Assembly: GCA_020851635.1 (NCBI GenBank)
Contig: JADZCJ010000109.1
Coordinates: 47,012-111,011, forward strand
Reading direction: 5' to 3'
Length of the DNA: 64,000 nt
From: Anaerolineae bacterium
Lineage (GTDB): Bacteria > Chloroflexota > Anaerolineae > UBA4142 > SHND01
The first letter of the stretch is position 1; every line of letters starts with the position of its first letter. Positions 19,105 through 28,235 of the stretch are shown here, in pieces. Made by a program: the position numbers and the translations under genes. The notes below the pieces were generated by a model. The model saw only the letters and a program-made list of their open reading frames with translations, was not told the origin of the DNA and did no database searches.

Positions 19105-20628
19105 CTATTGACCGAATTCAGAGAGCGCCTTGTTCACACGCTCCACGCCCTCCTTGGCGGCGGCGGCCGGGTCGGTGGCAGTAAAGTCTGCGCCGGACTT
19201 GGTGGTAAACACGGCGGTCATCATGTTGGCGATAATGTTGCGAACGCTCTGCCACGCGGCGGCAGTCGGTTCACGCTTGCCGTCTGCGACAAAGGTGACC
19301 GCTTGCTTGTACTGGGGCAGAACGGCAGCGAAACCAGCATTGGCGATCTGGGCGGGGTCCATCGCGCCGACCGCATCCGCTGCCGCTTTGTTGGCAGGAA
19401 AGTAGGTGGTGACCTGCGCCCATTCCTCTTCGACCGGCTGGCTCAAAAGGTATTTGAGGAAAAGCCACGAGCCCAATTCCTTTTCGGGAGTGGACTGTAA
19501 GATGCCAATGCTGGGTCCAAAGATATCAACATAGTTGCCGCCGTCCGCGCCGCGCGGCAGGGGCGCGATGCCCCACTCGAAAGGAGCCGCGCTGCCCGCG
19601 ACCGCGCGCTGATAGAACGGCAAGCCCGCCGTGGAACCGACGGTAAAGGCGACTTTGCCATTGCCGAAATCGGTCTGGTCACCGAACGCGGCTGCGGGAA
19701 TATAAGCCCATTCATTGTCCGCCAGTTTCTTGAGCCATTCGAGCGTTGCGACCCCTGCGGGATTGTCGAATGCAGCCATAGTCTCATCCGCGCTCGCATA
19801 GTCTCCGCCATTGTTCCAGACTAGATTGGCAAAGGTGGAGGCGCTGGGGACCATGGCGTAACAGTACACATCCGGCGGTTTGCTGACGGCGGCGCAAACC
19901 TCTTCAAATTCCTCAAAAGTGGCGGGGGGGCTGTCAAACCCTGCCGCTTTGAGCAAGTCCGCATTATAGTACATGACCTGAATCGAGCGTCCGGTCGAGA
20001 CGCCGATGGTCTCGTCACCGAATTTGTCAAAGTAGAGAGCCGGATCAATCTGCGACGCGAGCTCGCCGAGCCCATTGGTCGAGTCCGCCATGAGATCATC
20101 CAACGGACGCATCACACCGGCAGCATGATAGGTGCCCAGATCGCCCGGGTTGCCGAGGACCAAATCCGGCAAGCTGTTGGCGGTGATCGAAGCGTTCATT
20201 TTTTGCAAGGTCGCGGCATAGTTCCCTTGCAGGATGGGCATGACAAAGTATTGCGGGTTTGCGGCATTGAATTCGTCGGCGAGCTTTTGGAACTCGGCAA
20301 CCTGCGAGGCGCCGGTCAAGGCATGCCAGAACTCGATATTCAACGCGCCGGGTGCGGCAGTGACGCCGGGGGGGGGTGGAGTGGGCGTCGGCGCAGGAGT
20401 GTTGGTCGCCGCGGCGGTGGGTTCAGCAGGCATCGCCGTCGGCGCCGCGGGCGCAGCAGTGGGTTCGGCAGGCGCTGCCGTCGGCGCCGCGGGAACGGCG
20501 GTGGGCTCGGCGGGCGCTGCCGTCGGCTGTGCGGGCGCGGCGGGGGGCACTGCCGCAGGCGCACATGCAATCAGCGCAAGCATGACGATCAAAGCGGCAA
20601 AGAACAAGCCAAAACGAAGGGACTTCAT
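19105..20628 (-). CDS. ABC transporter substrate-binding lipoprotein (family 1, sugar type)
   Basis: The product has 507 residues. A lipobox (LALIAC, Cys22) marks a lipoprotein. Residues 25-90 are a low-complexity Pro-Thr-Ala linker made of repeated [19 protein letters not shown] units. From about 92 it is a UgpB/MalE-like binding protein ([65 protein letters not shown]). It captures a sugar or glycerol-phosphate-like solute for the two permeases upstream. The ATG has a perfect TAGGAGGA site. The substrate cannot be read from sequence. Confidence 0.92.
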   Translation of the reverse strand: MKSLRFGLFFAALIVMLALIACAPAAVPPAAPAQPTAAPAEPTAVPAAPTAAPAEPTAAPAAPTAMPAEPTAAATNTPAPTPTPPPPGVTAAPGALNIEFWHALTGASQVAEFQKLADEFNAANPQYFVMPILQGNYAATLQKMNASITANSLPDLVLGNPGDLGTYHAAGVMRPLDDLMADSTNGLGELASQIDPALYFDKFGDETIGVSTGRSIQVMYYNADLLKAAGFDSPPATFEEFEEVCAAVSKPPDVYCYAMVPSASTFANLVWNNGGDYASADETMAAFDNPAGVATLEWLKKLADNEWAYIPAAAFGDQTDFGNGKVAFTVGSTAGLPFYQRAVAGSAAPFEWGIAPLPRGADGGNYVDIFGPSIGILQSTPEKELGSWLFLKYLLSQPVEEEWAQVTTYFPANKAAADAVGAMDPAQIANAGFAAVLPQYKQAVTFVADGKREPTAAAWQSVRNIIANMMTAVFTTKSGADFTATDPAAAAKEGVERVNKALSEFGQ

Positions 20629-20697
20629 ACTCTCCTCCTATTTGATGAATGTTTGCTTTATTCTCGGCTAAAGCAAAGAGCCTAACCAGCCCGAAAT

Positions 20698-21645
20698 CTA
20701 TCCTCTAATCCCGGCAGACGAGATGCCTTCGACAAACCAGCGCTGCAGTATCAGGTACAGAATCATGATTGGGATGACGGTCATGGTTGCGCCTGCCATG
20801 AGCAGCTGGACCTGCGTGCCGGCTTCGCCAATGAATTGCGTCAGTCCGACCTGAATCGGACGCATCTGAGGAGCATTCGTAACCAACAGGGGCCACATGA
20901 GCGCGTTCCAGGTCCCGAGAAATGTGAGCAACGCGCTAGTGACCAGTGCGGGTTTGGAAAGGGGCAAGACAACGCTCCATAAAAAGCGGGAATGTTTTGC
21001 GCCGTCGAGCAGCGCCGCATCGAACAACTCGTTCGGTATCCCGCGAAAGAATTGGCGAAATAAAAAGATGCTAAAGACCGAAGCGGTGAATGGAACAATC
21101 AAGGCGTAATAGGTATTGATCCAATTTTGGACCCCCTCGCGCGAAAGCCCGAGGGCGGTGGCAATCCAGGATTCGGGCGTGGGGAACCATGTCATAAAAA
21201 CAAAATTCGGGACCAGCGTCAATTCAAAAGGGATCATGAGGGTGGCAATCAAGATGACAAAGAGCAGGTTGCGCCCGGGAAAATTCAAGCGCGCAAAAGC
21301 GTAACCCGCAAGCACACCCGTGGTCAAGACTCCCAGAACGACGACGATGCCGACAAAGATCGTATTGACAAAATAGCGAAGCAGCAGACATTGATTCAAT
21401 ATGGCGAGCGGATTGCCGGCATCGAACTGACAGGGCACGGAACCGTTCATTGTGACGATCGCTTCGGGGTAGTTGGACCACAACCACTCGCGCGGAGTAA
21501 AGCCGGAAGTGGTAGCATCGTTGTAGGACTTGAAAGAACCCAGCACCATCCACACAAACGGGAACAGGACGATGACCGCGCCAAATATCAAGATCGCGTG
21601 AATGAGCAGGTTGGTCGTTTGTCTTTTGAGACGGTCGCGATTCAT
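20698..21645 (-). CDS. ABC sugar transporter permease, MalG/UgpE type
   Basis: The product has 315 residues with six membrane helices and the EAA-type loop FDAALLDGAKHSRFLWSVVLPLSKP, which contacts the ATPase. A larger than usual periplasmic insertion after helix 1 holds a Cys pair (VPCQFDAGN, LNQCLLLR). The ATG at 21645 starts MNRDRLKRQTTN; longer in-frame reads upstream overlap the other permease gene. It lies between the first permease and the binding-protein gene and is cotranscribed with them. Confidence 0.92.
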   Translation of the reverse strand: MNRDRLKRQTTNLLIHAILIFGAVIVLFPFVWMVLGSFKSYNDATTSGFTPREWLWSNYPEAIVTMNGSVPCQFDAGNPLAILNQCLLLRYFVNTIFVGIVVVLGVLTTGVLAGYAFARLNFPGRNLLFVILIATLMIPFELTLVPNFVFMTWFPTPESWIATALGLSREGVQNWINTYYALIVPFTASVFSIFLFRQFFRGIPNELFDAALLDGAKHSRFLWSVVLPLSKPALVTSALLTFLGTWNALMWPLLVTNAPQMRPIQVGLTQFIGEAGTQVQLLMAGATMTVIPIMILYLILQRWFVEGISSAGIRG

Positions 21646-21727
21646 AGTTGGGATGGGATCACGATTTTCCGAACATTCGAGTTTTGTAACTGCGGCGCGC
21701 GAGCAAGCTCCACTGCCGGCCCGATGC

Positions 21728-22750
21728 TCACGCGTTCTCGCCGCTCCGTCCAAAATACTTGAACTGGACGAGCGTCAAGGCAAGAATCATGAGGGATAAA
21801 AGGACGGCGATCGCGCTGGCATATCCCGCGCGATTCTGTTCATAGAGCGCCTGGAACATGAAAATAGACAGAGTACGGGTCGTGCCCAATGGACCACCGA
21901 GCTGCTGCGCGGCAGATTGATTCATGGCGAAAATGTGATTGAACGCTTGCAGGGAATAGATGAGTGAAATGACGAGAAGAAAAAAGGTTGTGGGCGCAAG
22001 CAAGGGCAGGGTGATGTGGCGAAAGAGCTGACTGCCATTCGCCCCGTCAATGCGCGCCGCTTCGTACAACTCGGCGTTGATATTGCCCAACCCTGCGAGA
22101 AAGATGACGATACTAAAGCCAAGCGCCTGCCACACGGCAAAAATCATGATGGCGACGAGCGCGAGACTGGGTCCCTCAGCCCAGCCGGGAACCGGGACGC
22201 GCATGCCCTCGCCGATCAGTTTGAAAACGCCGGTGGGCTCGATGAGCCACTGTTGGGCGGAAACCCCAAAGAGGGCGAGCACTTGATTCGCCAATCCGGT
22301 GCGGGGGTCAAACACCCACGCCCAAACGATGGCAGAGGCGACGGTCGAGATGATATAGGGCATGAAATAGATCGCACGGTATATGCCGCGCCCGCGTATT
22401 TTTTGAAAGAGGAGATAGGCGATCCCAAGCCCGAGCGCCATGGTAAAAGGGACGGTGCCGAGGGTGTAAAACACGGTGGTCTGGAGCGAGCTCCAGAATT
22501 CGGGAGCGTTCAGCGCGCGCACATAGTTGTCAAGTCCAACGAATTGAAAGCGGCGCACCGCGCCGGACTGCATGCTGATCCAAATCGCATAACCAACCGG
22601 AAGAATGTGAAAAACAAAGATAATGAGAAACGCAGGCAGAATGTAGAGATAGGCGAACCACTGGACGCGCGGGCGGGTGCGTGGGGGGGTCGTAACAGCG
22701 GTTACGCTGCCGGGATGGGAAATAACGCGCGGTTGATCCTGTGTAGCCAA
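21728..22750 (-). CDS. ABC sugar transporter permease, MalF/UgpA type
   Basis: The product has 340 residues with six membrane helices and the EAA loop YEAARIDGANGSQLFRHITLPLL. The start is a TTG with GGAGA 6 nt upstream. It is first in the three-gene uptake operon. No ATPase gene is present, so a shared MsmX/UgpC-type ATPase encoded elsewhere is likely. Confidence 0.92.
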   Translation of the reverse strand: MATQDQPRVISHPGSVTAVTTPPRTRPRVQWFAYLYILPAFLIIFVFHILPVGYAIWISMQSGAVRRFQFVGLDNYVRALNAPEFWSSLQTTVFYTLGTVPFTMALGLGIAYLLFQKIRGRGIYRAIYFMPYIISTVASAIVWAWVFDPRTGLANQVLALFGVSAQQWLIEPTGVFKLIGEGMRVPVPGWAEGPSLALVAIMIFAVWQALGFSIVIFLAGLGNINAELYEAARIDGANGSQLFRHITLPLLAPTTFFLLVISLIYSLQAFNHIFAMNQSAAQQLGGPLGTTRTLSIFMFQALYEQNRAGYASAIAVLLSLMILALTLVQFKYFGRSGENA

Positions 22751-22862
22751 ACTCTATCTCCAAACACTTGGCGCTGCGCTTGCAGCTCAATACACCGATG
22801 GAAAGTGCAGTTGACTCGTGATTCGCGACGTAATTTGGAATGGAATGAGCGGGGACGGAACA

Positions 22863-22871
22863 ATTATAGCA
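22863..22871 (-). promoter_or_regulatory. Extended -10 promoter of the ABC operon
   Basis: The minus strand reads TGCTATAAT, an extended -10 with a perfect hexamer. No good -35 is seen. The predicted leader to the TTG at 22750 is about 105 nt. Confidence 0.5.
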
Positions 22872-22898
22872 CATCAGAGCGAGGCAAGGCGGCGCGAG

Positions 22899-22942
22899 AA
22901 TTTGAAAATAGAGAACCGCCCCGAGAATTCCGGGACGGCTCT
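22899..22942 (-). terminator. Terminator-like hairpin downstream of radical SAM gene
   Basis: On the minus strand CCGTCCCG pairs with CGGGGCGG (one G-U pair) around a 7-nt loop and is followed by TTCTCTATTTTC. It separates the radical SAM transcript from the ABC promoter. Nothing else is seen in 22943-23070. Confidence 0.5.
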
Positions 22943-23070
22943 TGATGTGGTCACTCGCCGAAACGAACTGCCTAATGAGAGACAGCAACTCCGCTTGCGG
23001 GTGCTATCGTCGCGATGGCACGCACGAATCCGGGAACAAGAAGGTGTTCAGAATCTATAGCACAGGGCTT

Positions 23071-24213
23071 TTAGTTGACCAGCTCAATCGGCTCCCCCAC
23101 CCCATGCTTTTCCAACGGCACATTCGGGCGCGTCAAGAGTTCGCGCGCGACCTGGAAAATGGTGGGCGGGTGCAAGAGCATGTTTGCGTAGCTGGCATTC
23201 GCCATGGGGCAGGCGCACTCGTTGTTTTTGATGCTCTTGCGAAGGGTGCGCATGGTGCCAACCTCTTCAAACCAGATGGGGCGCAAATCATAGTCAGTAC
23301 GACGCAGGTTTCCGACGGGTTGAGCGCGGATACAGCACGACCAGACATCTCCATTCGGCGCAATGTGTCCGCTCGCCCACCCGGCAAAGCACGGAATCGC
23401 TTGCGTCTGCTCGAAAAGGGTGCGCTTGGCGAGCTGGTAATATTGCGCGCGAAAGGACTGGGTAAAGCGCGCAAAGCCGCGCGCCGGAGTGCTGCGCGCG
23501 TGTTCGCTGAGAAAATCGGCGATGGGTCCGTATTCCTGCGCCATCGGCGTAATGTCCAGCCCGACGGTGTCGAGTTCGACGCGCTCTTCGGCGACTTCGG
23601 TGATGTATGAATCGGGGGTGAGCGGCTGCAAGCCCGCATAGATCTCGCGAAATCGTTTGATATTGTATTTGGAAATAACGCTGTGAATCGAGAGCACCAG
23701 GTTTTTGCGCTTTTTTTGCAAATCTTTGAGCGCCGCCCACGTTTTCATGGCGCGGTCCCAGTTCCCCGGCACCATGCGAATCTCGTCATGTTCCGGTCCA
23801 ATGCCGTCAAGTGAAAGATTGATTCCGATGCGCGATTTGGGGGCGTTCGCGCAGATCTTGTCCACGCCATCCACAATGCGCTGGGTCAAGATGCCGTTTG
23901 TCGGGACCGTAATATATTCGGGGCGGCAGTGGGTATATGCCGCAATCACCATTTCGGGCAGGTCTTTGCGTTGAAATGGCTCACCTCCCGTAAACGTCAT
24001 GTAAATCGGACCGCGCCCGATTTTCTGAAATGTCTTGGTCCATTCCTCCAGCGTCATGTCGTCGTTCGGCTTGCGCCACACATCGCAGGTCTTGCATTTC
24101 GAGTTGCAGCGATACGAAATGCTGATGACAATGCTAAAGGGCAGCATTTTGGGATAGCCGTTCCGATAAAACGACCAATAGAGAGGGATTTTGGGGAGGA
24201 GAGAGGTGAGCAT
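23071..24213 (-). CDS. Radical SAM protein with SPASM/twitch-like C-terminus
   Basis: The product has 380 residues. The CNSKCKTC cluster motif near residue 38 binds the SAM-coordinating 4Fe-4[13 protein letters not shown] and [15 protein letters not shown] are further radical SAM strands. The C-terminal third has additional cysteines ([23 protein letters not shown]), as in SPASM domains that hold auxiliary clusters. These enzymes often modify peptides or lipids. The ATG overlaps the stop of the preceding 85-residue gene (TAATG). The substrate is unknown. Confidence 0.85.
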   Translation of the reverse strand: MLTSLLPKIPLYWSFYRNGYPKMLPFSIVISISYRCNSKCKTCDVWRKPNDDMTLEEWTKTFQKIGRGPIYMTFTGGEPFQRKDLPEMVIAAYTHCRPEYITVPTNGILTQRIVDGVDKICANAPKSRIGINLSLDGIGPEHDEIRMVPGNWDRAMKTWAALKDLQKKRKNLVLSIHSVISKYNIKRFREIYAGLQPLTPDSYITEVAEERVELDTVGLDITPMAQEYGPIADFLSEHARSTPARGFARFTQSFRAQYYQLAKRTLFEQTQAIPCFAGWASGHIAPNGDVWSCCIRAQPVGNLRRTDYDLRPIWFEEVGTMRTLRKSIKNNECACPMANASYANMLLHPPTIFQVARELLTRPNVPLEKHGVGEPIELVN

Positions 24214-24470
24214 TATGCCGCCGTGAGTGCGACGTTCGCGCGGTACCCGAGCTTGTCCAGCATATCAACAATGTCCTGCCATGACAATTCAAACTCTTTG
24301 ACATCCGCAACGCCTATCCTGGCGAGCATGTCAAAAAGCATCCGGTCGTATCCTTCCTCCATCTCATCGTCAACCATCGCAGTTTCTGTCCAATCAACCA
24401 ACTGGGCGAATGATAGTTCACTATTCAAGTAAGCCCGCAATTGCTTGCCAATTGTCTCGCGTGTAATCAT
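24213..24470 (-). CDS. Small acidic hypothetical protein (possible toxin-antitoxin-type cassette partner)
   Basis: The product has 85 residues beginning [11 protein letters not shown] with GGAGC 6-7 nt upstream. It is acidic and helical ([36 protein letters not shown]). From memory, proteins like this occur beside a short protein ending in an EKYPVDKGH motif; that partner is found here upstream as a decayed copy (24482-24720). It overlaps the radical SAM start by one base. The function is not established. Confidence 0.65.
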   Translation of the reverse strand: MITRETIGKQLRAYLNSELSFAQLVDWTETAMVDDEMEEGYDRMLFDMLARIGVADVKEFELSWQDIVDMLDKLGYRANVALTAA

Positions 24471-24481
24471 TTCTTGCTCCT

Positions 24482-24720
24482 TCAATCAAACCACTTGTGC
24501 CCCTTGTCTACCGGATACTTTTCGTGCCATGCCGCTAACCTTCCTGACCCATTATAGATTTCTTAATGATTGCCAGTGTTCGCTCGTTTTGGTCTACAAG
24601 CTTGATATAACGTGCCCATCCGCCTTTCGAATTTGGATAGTCCTTTCAGTAGCGGCGTCCGCCGTCAGGCAGGTCTTGCCATTGAGTATAGCGTCTCTCG
24701 TTCTGCTGTCTCGTTGCCAT
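24482..24720 (-). pseudogene. Decayed short gene, partner of the 85-residue protein
   Basis: From an ATG at 24720 (AGGA upstream), the frame reads MATRQQNERRYTQWQDLPDG, then meets a TGA where Trp would fit (GRRY-stop). It continues KGGWARYIKLVDQNERTL, loses one base, meets TAA where Gln would fit, and then reads EIYNGSGRLAAWHEKYPVD in another frame before its own TGA. The joined reading looks like one protein of about 78 residues broken by two nonsense changes and one frameshift. The homology is recalled from memory. Confidence 0.7.
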
Positions 24721-24734
24721 CTTTTCCTGCCACG

Positions 24735-25601
24735 CTATGGATTGGTAGGTTTCTCATCCCACAAGCGCAAAATAGAATTTTCAGCGTCGTCGGTCAACAG
24801 CTTTTGCAGATACGAGTATTGAAAGCGATGCAAGTCCTGCTCGGGCATCGTCTCCCACCAGGTGTTGATCGCTTTCAAATCGTTGTTGACAATCGCCTTG
24901 GTCGGAATGCCAACCTCCATCAACGCGAGAATGATGGCGGTGCGCGCAAGTTCTTGAAGTTTGGGATCACCCTGTTTGAGCGCAATGACCTGCGAATACA
25001 CCAGCGGCGCGCGGACGACCAGCGAGCCATCGGGATTGATCGTTTGTTTGACACTCAAGCCCGGGTCGGCTGACGAACCCGGAAAGGTGATAAAGCCGTC
25101 GTGACGCGGGATGAGCATAATATCCAGGTCCGCCAGAGGATTCACCTGCCCCGTGTGCGCCCCCGCGCCCCCGGACCGCGTGTCCATGGACGGATAACGC
25201 AGTTCCTCGCCCGCTTCAAGCCGCGCCTTGAAATCGTCGTATTTGGTTGACGAGCGCGCTGCCCAGTCCGCCTCTTGCCAGCGAAAAAAATGATTGTATG
25301 TGACCGCCTCGAACAAGCGGTCAGCATATTTTGGATCGGCGAGTGATAGTCCGTAGAACGGCAGGACCGGGCGCGTGGCGAAATCGGGACTCACACCCAA
25401 ACGTATGGTTTGGGTCCGACCGCCCAGCTGACGCGAATACGTCGCGGGTGATTGATAGAACGTATCAATCGCCGTCGGCATGACCGGCGGCGTGAGGGTG
25501 GCATTGACGCGCGTCGGGACCGGCGCCGATGTTGGTGTGACAGGCGCAGACGCACAGCCAAACAGAAACAAAAAAATGCCGAGCAGGGTCACAAGCTTCA
25601 T
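24735..25601 (-). CDS. Hypothetical lipoprotein
   Basis: The product has 288 residues with a lipobox (FLFGC, Cys16) after a short hydrophobic signal, then a Pro/Thr-rich linker. The mature part (residues 50-288) is soluble, with patches such as LADLDIMLIPRHDGFITFPGSS and ARTAIILALMEVGIPTKAIVNND. No catalytic motif is recognised. It is on the same strand as the decayed gene and the radical SAM gene but has its own start. It is probably attached to the outer face of the membrane. Confidence 0.8.
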   Translation of the reverse strand: MKLVTLLGIFLFLFGCASAPVTPTSAPVPTRVNATLTPPVMPTAIDTFYQSPATYSRQLGGRTQTIRLGVSPDFATRPVLPFYGLSLADPKYADRLFEAVTYNHFFRWQEADWAARSSTKYDDFKARLEAGEELRYPSMDTRSGGAGAHTGQVNPLADLDIMLIPRHDGFITFPGSSADPGLSVKQTINPDGSLVVRAPLVYSQVIALKQGDPKLQELARTAIILALMEVGIPTKAIVNNDLKAINTWWETMPEQDLHRFQYSYLQKLLTDDAENSILRLWDEKPTNP

Positions 25602-25649
25602 GACGAAAATTATAGCGCGCGGACACGGCTGGTCAAACCATCAAACAGA

Positions 25650-25684
25650 AACAGGTAGACAGGAACAACCCTTGTCTACCTGTT
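25650..25684. terminator. Hairpin upstream of the lipoprotein gene
   Basis: A perfect 12-bp stem (AACAGGTAGACA / TGTCTACCTGTT) surrounds an 11-nt loop. On the minus strand it is followed by TTCTGTTTGA, so it may end the transcript coming from 26007. It could equally be a repeat-associated palindrome. Confidence 0.4.
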
Positions 25685-25690
25685 CGACTG

Positions 25691-25880
25691 TTCCGAGTAG
25701 CTTTTATTGACTGACACAGGGAAACGCGAATTTCGCGAAACTGCGGCTTGGCACGAATCTTTGTTACGCTTTGCGTAACCACGAATAAGGATCAAAATTA
25801 GCCCAAATTCGCGCAGATTCGCGATTACCTCCGAGTTGTCGAGACCGAATCTGTCAGCTCATTTAAGCTAGATGGAATAG
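25691..25880. repeat. Dispersed 190-bp intergenic repeat, copy A
   Basis: This segment is nearly identical to 58637-58822, in the same orientation. Both carry TTATTGACT, AAACGCGAATTTCGC, CTGCGGCTTGGCACGAATC, TTACGCTTTGCGTAAC and CAGCTCATTTAAGCTAG. The ends AAACGCGAAT...GCAGATTCGCG are imperfect inverted repeats. Shorter relatives are at 37180-37249 and 60886-60935. No coding frame is seen here or in 25881-26006. Confidence 0.85.
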
Positions 25881-26006
25881 TAGCACAGCAACATGAGATT
25901 GCGTAGTGGAGTATCCAGTTTTATAACTCGCGCGCCAGCGCATGACTCGGTAACTTCATCATGGTGTTGCGTTAGTGTCCTGCCGTGAAATCGCCTGTCT
26001 GCGTCG

Positions 26007-26213
26007 CTACCCCAAATTGTGCACGTGTTTTTGGAGTTCACGCTGGGGGATTTTTACGTATTTGTCCTTGATGACCAGCGCAATCTCGTCATCCGTGAGC
26101 CGGTAGCGCAGACTCTCGTACGCGTCGTGAGGGGTCGCGCCGTATGCCAACTTTTGCTTGCCGTTGGTCATTTCAAAGAGAAAAATGTGGTGCGGGTTGT
26201 TGAAACTGCTCAT
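26007..26213 (-). CDS. Small hypothetical protein
   Basis: The product has 68 residues from the ATG at 26213 (MSSFNNPHHIFLFEMTNGKQ). It has a probable beta-alpha start (HHIFLFEMTNGKQKLAYGATPHDAYESLRYRLTDDEI) and a basic C-terminus (KIPQRELQKHVHNLG). It begins 43 nt after the stop of the radical SAM gene on the same strand, consistent with cotranscription. No ribosome site is obvious and no family is recognised. Confidence 0.5.
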   Translation of the reverse strand: MSSFNNPHHIFLFEMTNGKQKLAYGATPHDAYESLRYRLTDDEIALVIKDKYVKIPQRELQKHVHNLG

Positions 26214-26256
26214 GTAAAAAACAGCAAGTCCTGAGGACAAGCGCAAGTCATTGTCC

Positions 26257-27672
26257 CTATGCTTTGATGAGATGACCGGTATAGACATCTGCGCCGCGCG
26301 CCGCGCCGTTCATTCCCTTGTTGATTTCGGCGTCGAATTTGCCTGCCATCAAATCGTTATAAAACTTGTAGTCTATGCCCTTTAGTTTTTCGTCGTTGGG
26401 ATAGCGATGATAATTTTCCTTGGACATTAAACTCTTGCCTTCGGCAATCAGTTGATAGCCGAGCAGCGAGCCGGGATAAGGCGCGTAATACGAAATGGAC
26501 GGCAGCACGCGCTTCATGCTCTTGAGCATCCGCATGGTCTCGAACGCATCTTCGGGACGTTCCCCGGGAACGCCGAGCATGATGTTTGCCCAGAATTTGG
26601 GCGGGTCCTGCCCTGCCCGTTCCATCTCATCGCCGATGCGATTGAGATGATTGATCGCAATCATGTTGTCTTCGGCAGTACATTCCTTGTTCAGAATCTT
26701 GAGGACGCGGTCACTGCCGGACTCGAACCCAATAGAGATAATGTTCCAGTTGGTCTCGCGCACGAGCGCCTCAAAGAGATCGGGCCATTGCCGGACCGTG
26801 TCACTGCGCCCGGCTGCCCAATAGGGCCAGACCTTGTGCGCTCGGCGCGGGTATTTGTCGAGCCATTCACGCAGCCACGCCGGGTGTTGAAAGAACATGG
26901 AATCGTGAATGACGACCGAGCCGAGCGGACCGTAATGGTCGTCGAGGAAATTCAGTTCATCAATCACCTGGTCAACGCTCTTGCGTCCCATGTTGGCAAT
27001 ATAAGAAGACTCGTTACAAAAGACACACTGCCACGGGCAGACACGCGATGTGATCACTGTCGCCACAGGCCCGGGACCCCAGCCGCACTCGGGCTCGAGG
27101 GGCCAGGGAAAATCCTTGAGTTTGGGATTGGGCCACAAGGTGCGGTCCATCATGACCCATTCGGACATGCTTTTGGCGCCAACGCCGATCACCTTGCGCG
27201 GAAACGCGGTCGGGTCTTGTGCCAGGTCAACGATGGTGTTTTCGCCGGGTCCGCTGCAAATGTAATCAAACTCGGGGACTTTTTCCATCTCGTGCGGCGC
27301 GACCGTCGCGTGCATGCCGCCCGTGATGACCAATCCGTTTGGGTTGACTTGCTTGAACATTTGCGCGGATTTGTACGCAAACGGATAGGTATAGCTGCGG
27401 ACGTTCATGAGCACTTGATCATAGCCCTGCAGCCGTTTGGGCAGGTCCTCCCATTTTTTGAGCGAGCGCAGCGAAAACATATCTGTCTCAATGCCGCGAT
27501 CGCGCATAATGGTCCGCAAAAGTCCCATCCCGTGGTCTTGCCAGCGGTCGTGCGCGCCGGCGGGATAGATAAAGACTCCATGGTCACCCATGTCGAGCCA
27601 CAGGCGTTTGATGCCGTCGCTGCTCGCTTTGGGTGTACTGTTTGATTTTCCGAAACTAAAGAATGATTTCAT
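26257..27672 (-). CDS. B12-binding-domain radical SAM protein
   Basis: The product has 471 residues. The N-terminal 150 residues look like a cobalamin-binding Rossmann domain (DQVLMNVRSYTYPFAYKSAQMF, LVITGGMHATVAPHEM). The radical SAM motif CPWQCVFC is near residue 213, followed by SVVIHDSMFFQHPAWL, NIISIGFESGSDRVLKILNK and IMLGVPGERPEDAFETM. B12-dependent radical SAM enzymes commonly methylate or rearrange unactivated carbons. It lies in a block with two related genes at 28236 and 30854; the pathway is unknown. Confidence 0.9.
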   Translation of the reverse strand: MKSFFSFGKSNSTPKASSDGIKRLWLDMGDHGVFIYPAGAHDRWQDHGMGLLRTIMRDRGIETDMFSLRSLKKWEDLPKRLQGYDQVLMNVRSYTYPFAYKSAQMFKQVNPNGLVITGGMHATVAPHEMEKVPEFDYICSGPGENTIVDLAQDPTAFPRKVIGVGAKSMSEWVMMDRTLWPNPKLKDFPWPLEPECGWGPGPVATVITSRVCPWQCVFCNESSYIANMGRKSVDQVIDELNFLDDHYGPLGSVVIHDSMFFQHPAWLREWLDKYPRRAHKVWPYWAAGRSDTVRQWPDLFEALVRETNWNIISIGFESGSDRVLKILNKECTAEDNMIAINHLNRIGDEMERAGQDPPKFWANIMLGVPGERPEDAFETMRMLKSMKRVLPSISYYAPYPGSLLGYQLIAEGKSLMSKENYHRYPNDEKLKGIDYKFYNDLMAGKFDAEINKGMNGAARGADVYTGHLIKA

Positions 27673-27750
27673 CAGAACAAAGCTCGAATCTCACGCCAAG
27701 AACCCGAGATTTTGGGAGGTCAATGGTCGAGGGGTGTAGAAGAATCGAAA

Positions 27751-27963
27751 TCACGCGGGAACGAGTCTCCCGCCTCGTGGTGCGGGTACAGGATCACCAA
27801 ACTCGAGCGCGGTGTCTATCCACAATTGAATTGCGGAATTCACATTCTCAAGTGCCAGTTCCTGGGTTTCCCCATGTGCCATACACCCTGCAAGCTCCGG
27901 CACCTCGGCAACAAAAGTCGCATCCTCCGGGCTCCAATAAATGATGATTTCGTATTTGAACAC
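27751..27963 (-). CDS. hicB: HicB-family antitoxin
   Basis: The product has 70 residues: MFKYEIIIYWSPEDATFVAEVPELAGCMAHGET is the HicB partial RNase H fold, followed by ALENVNSAIQLWIDTALEFG. It lacks the C-terminal DNA-binding helix-turn-helix of long HicB proteins. The GTG start overlaps the stop of hicA (TAGTG), with GGAGG upstream. It should neutralise the HicA mRNA interferase. Confidence 0.85.
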   Translation of the reverse strand: MFKYEIIIYWSPEDATFVAEVPELAGCMAHGETQELALENVNSAIQLWIDTALEFGDPVPAPRGGRLVPA

Positions 27964-28217
27964 TATTTTGAACCTCCCAAGCTGTATTTGCGAATGATAC
28001 TCCTCACCTGTCGAACCTGATATGGTTTTGCCTTGCTGCCATCTCGTTGAAGGGTAATCCGCTCTACAACATCCGCTCGGCGAAAGATGTGATGGCTGGC
28101 ACGTACGCGCTCCTCAAAACCCAAATGCCGCAAAAGCCCACAAAGATCATCAAAGCGAATGTTTGCATCCGCCCTGCCCTCCAACACTTGTTGCAGAATC
28201 TTGTCGGGCTTGTCCAT
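27963..28217 (-). CDS. hicA: HicA-family toxin (mRNA interferase)
   Basis: The product has 84 residues. It carries the HicA dsRBD-like core: FDDLCGLLRHLGFEERVRASHHIFRR, where the conserved His of the G-SH-H motif is present, followed by ITLQRDGSKAKPYQVRQVRSIIRKY. The usual Gly-Ser before HH is Ala-Ser. HicA cleaves mRNA and is held inactive by HicB, encoded next in the same transcript. The pair sits between two radical SAM genes. Confidence 0.85.
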   Translation of the reverse strand: MDKPDKILQQVLEGRADANIRFDDLCGLLRHLGFEERVRASHHIFRRADVVERITLQRDGSKAKPYQVRQVRSIIRKYSLGGSK

Positions 28218-28235
28218 TGAGAAGCCAGCCAGGAC

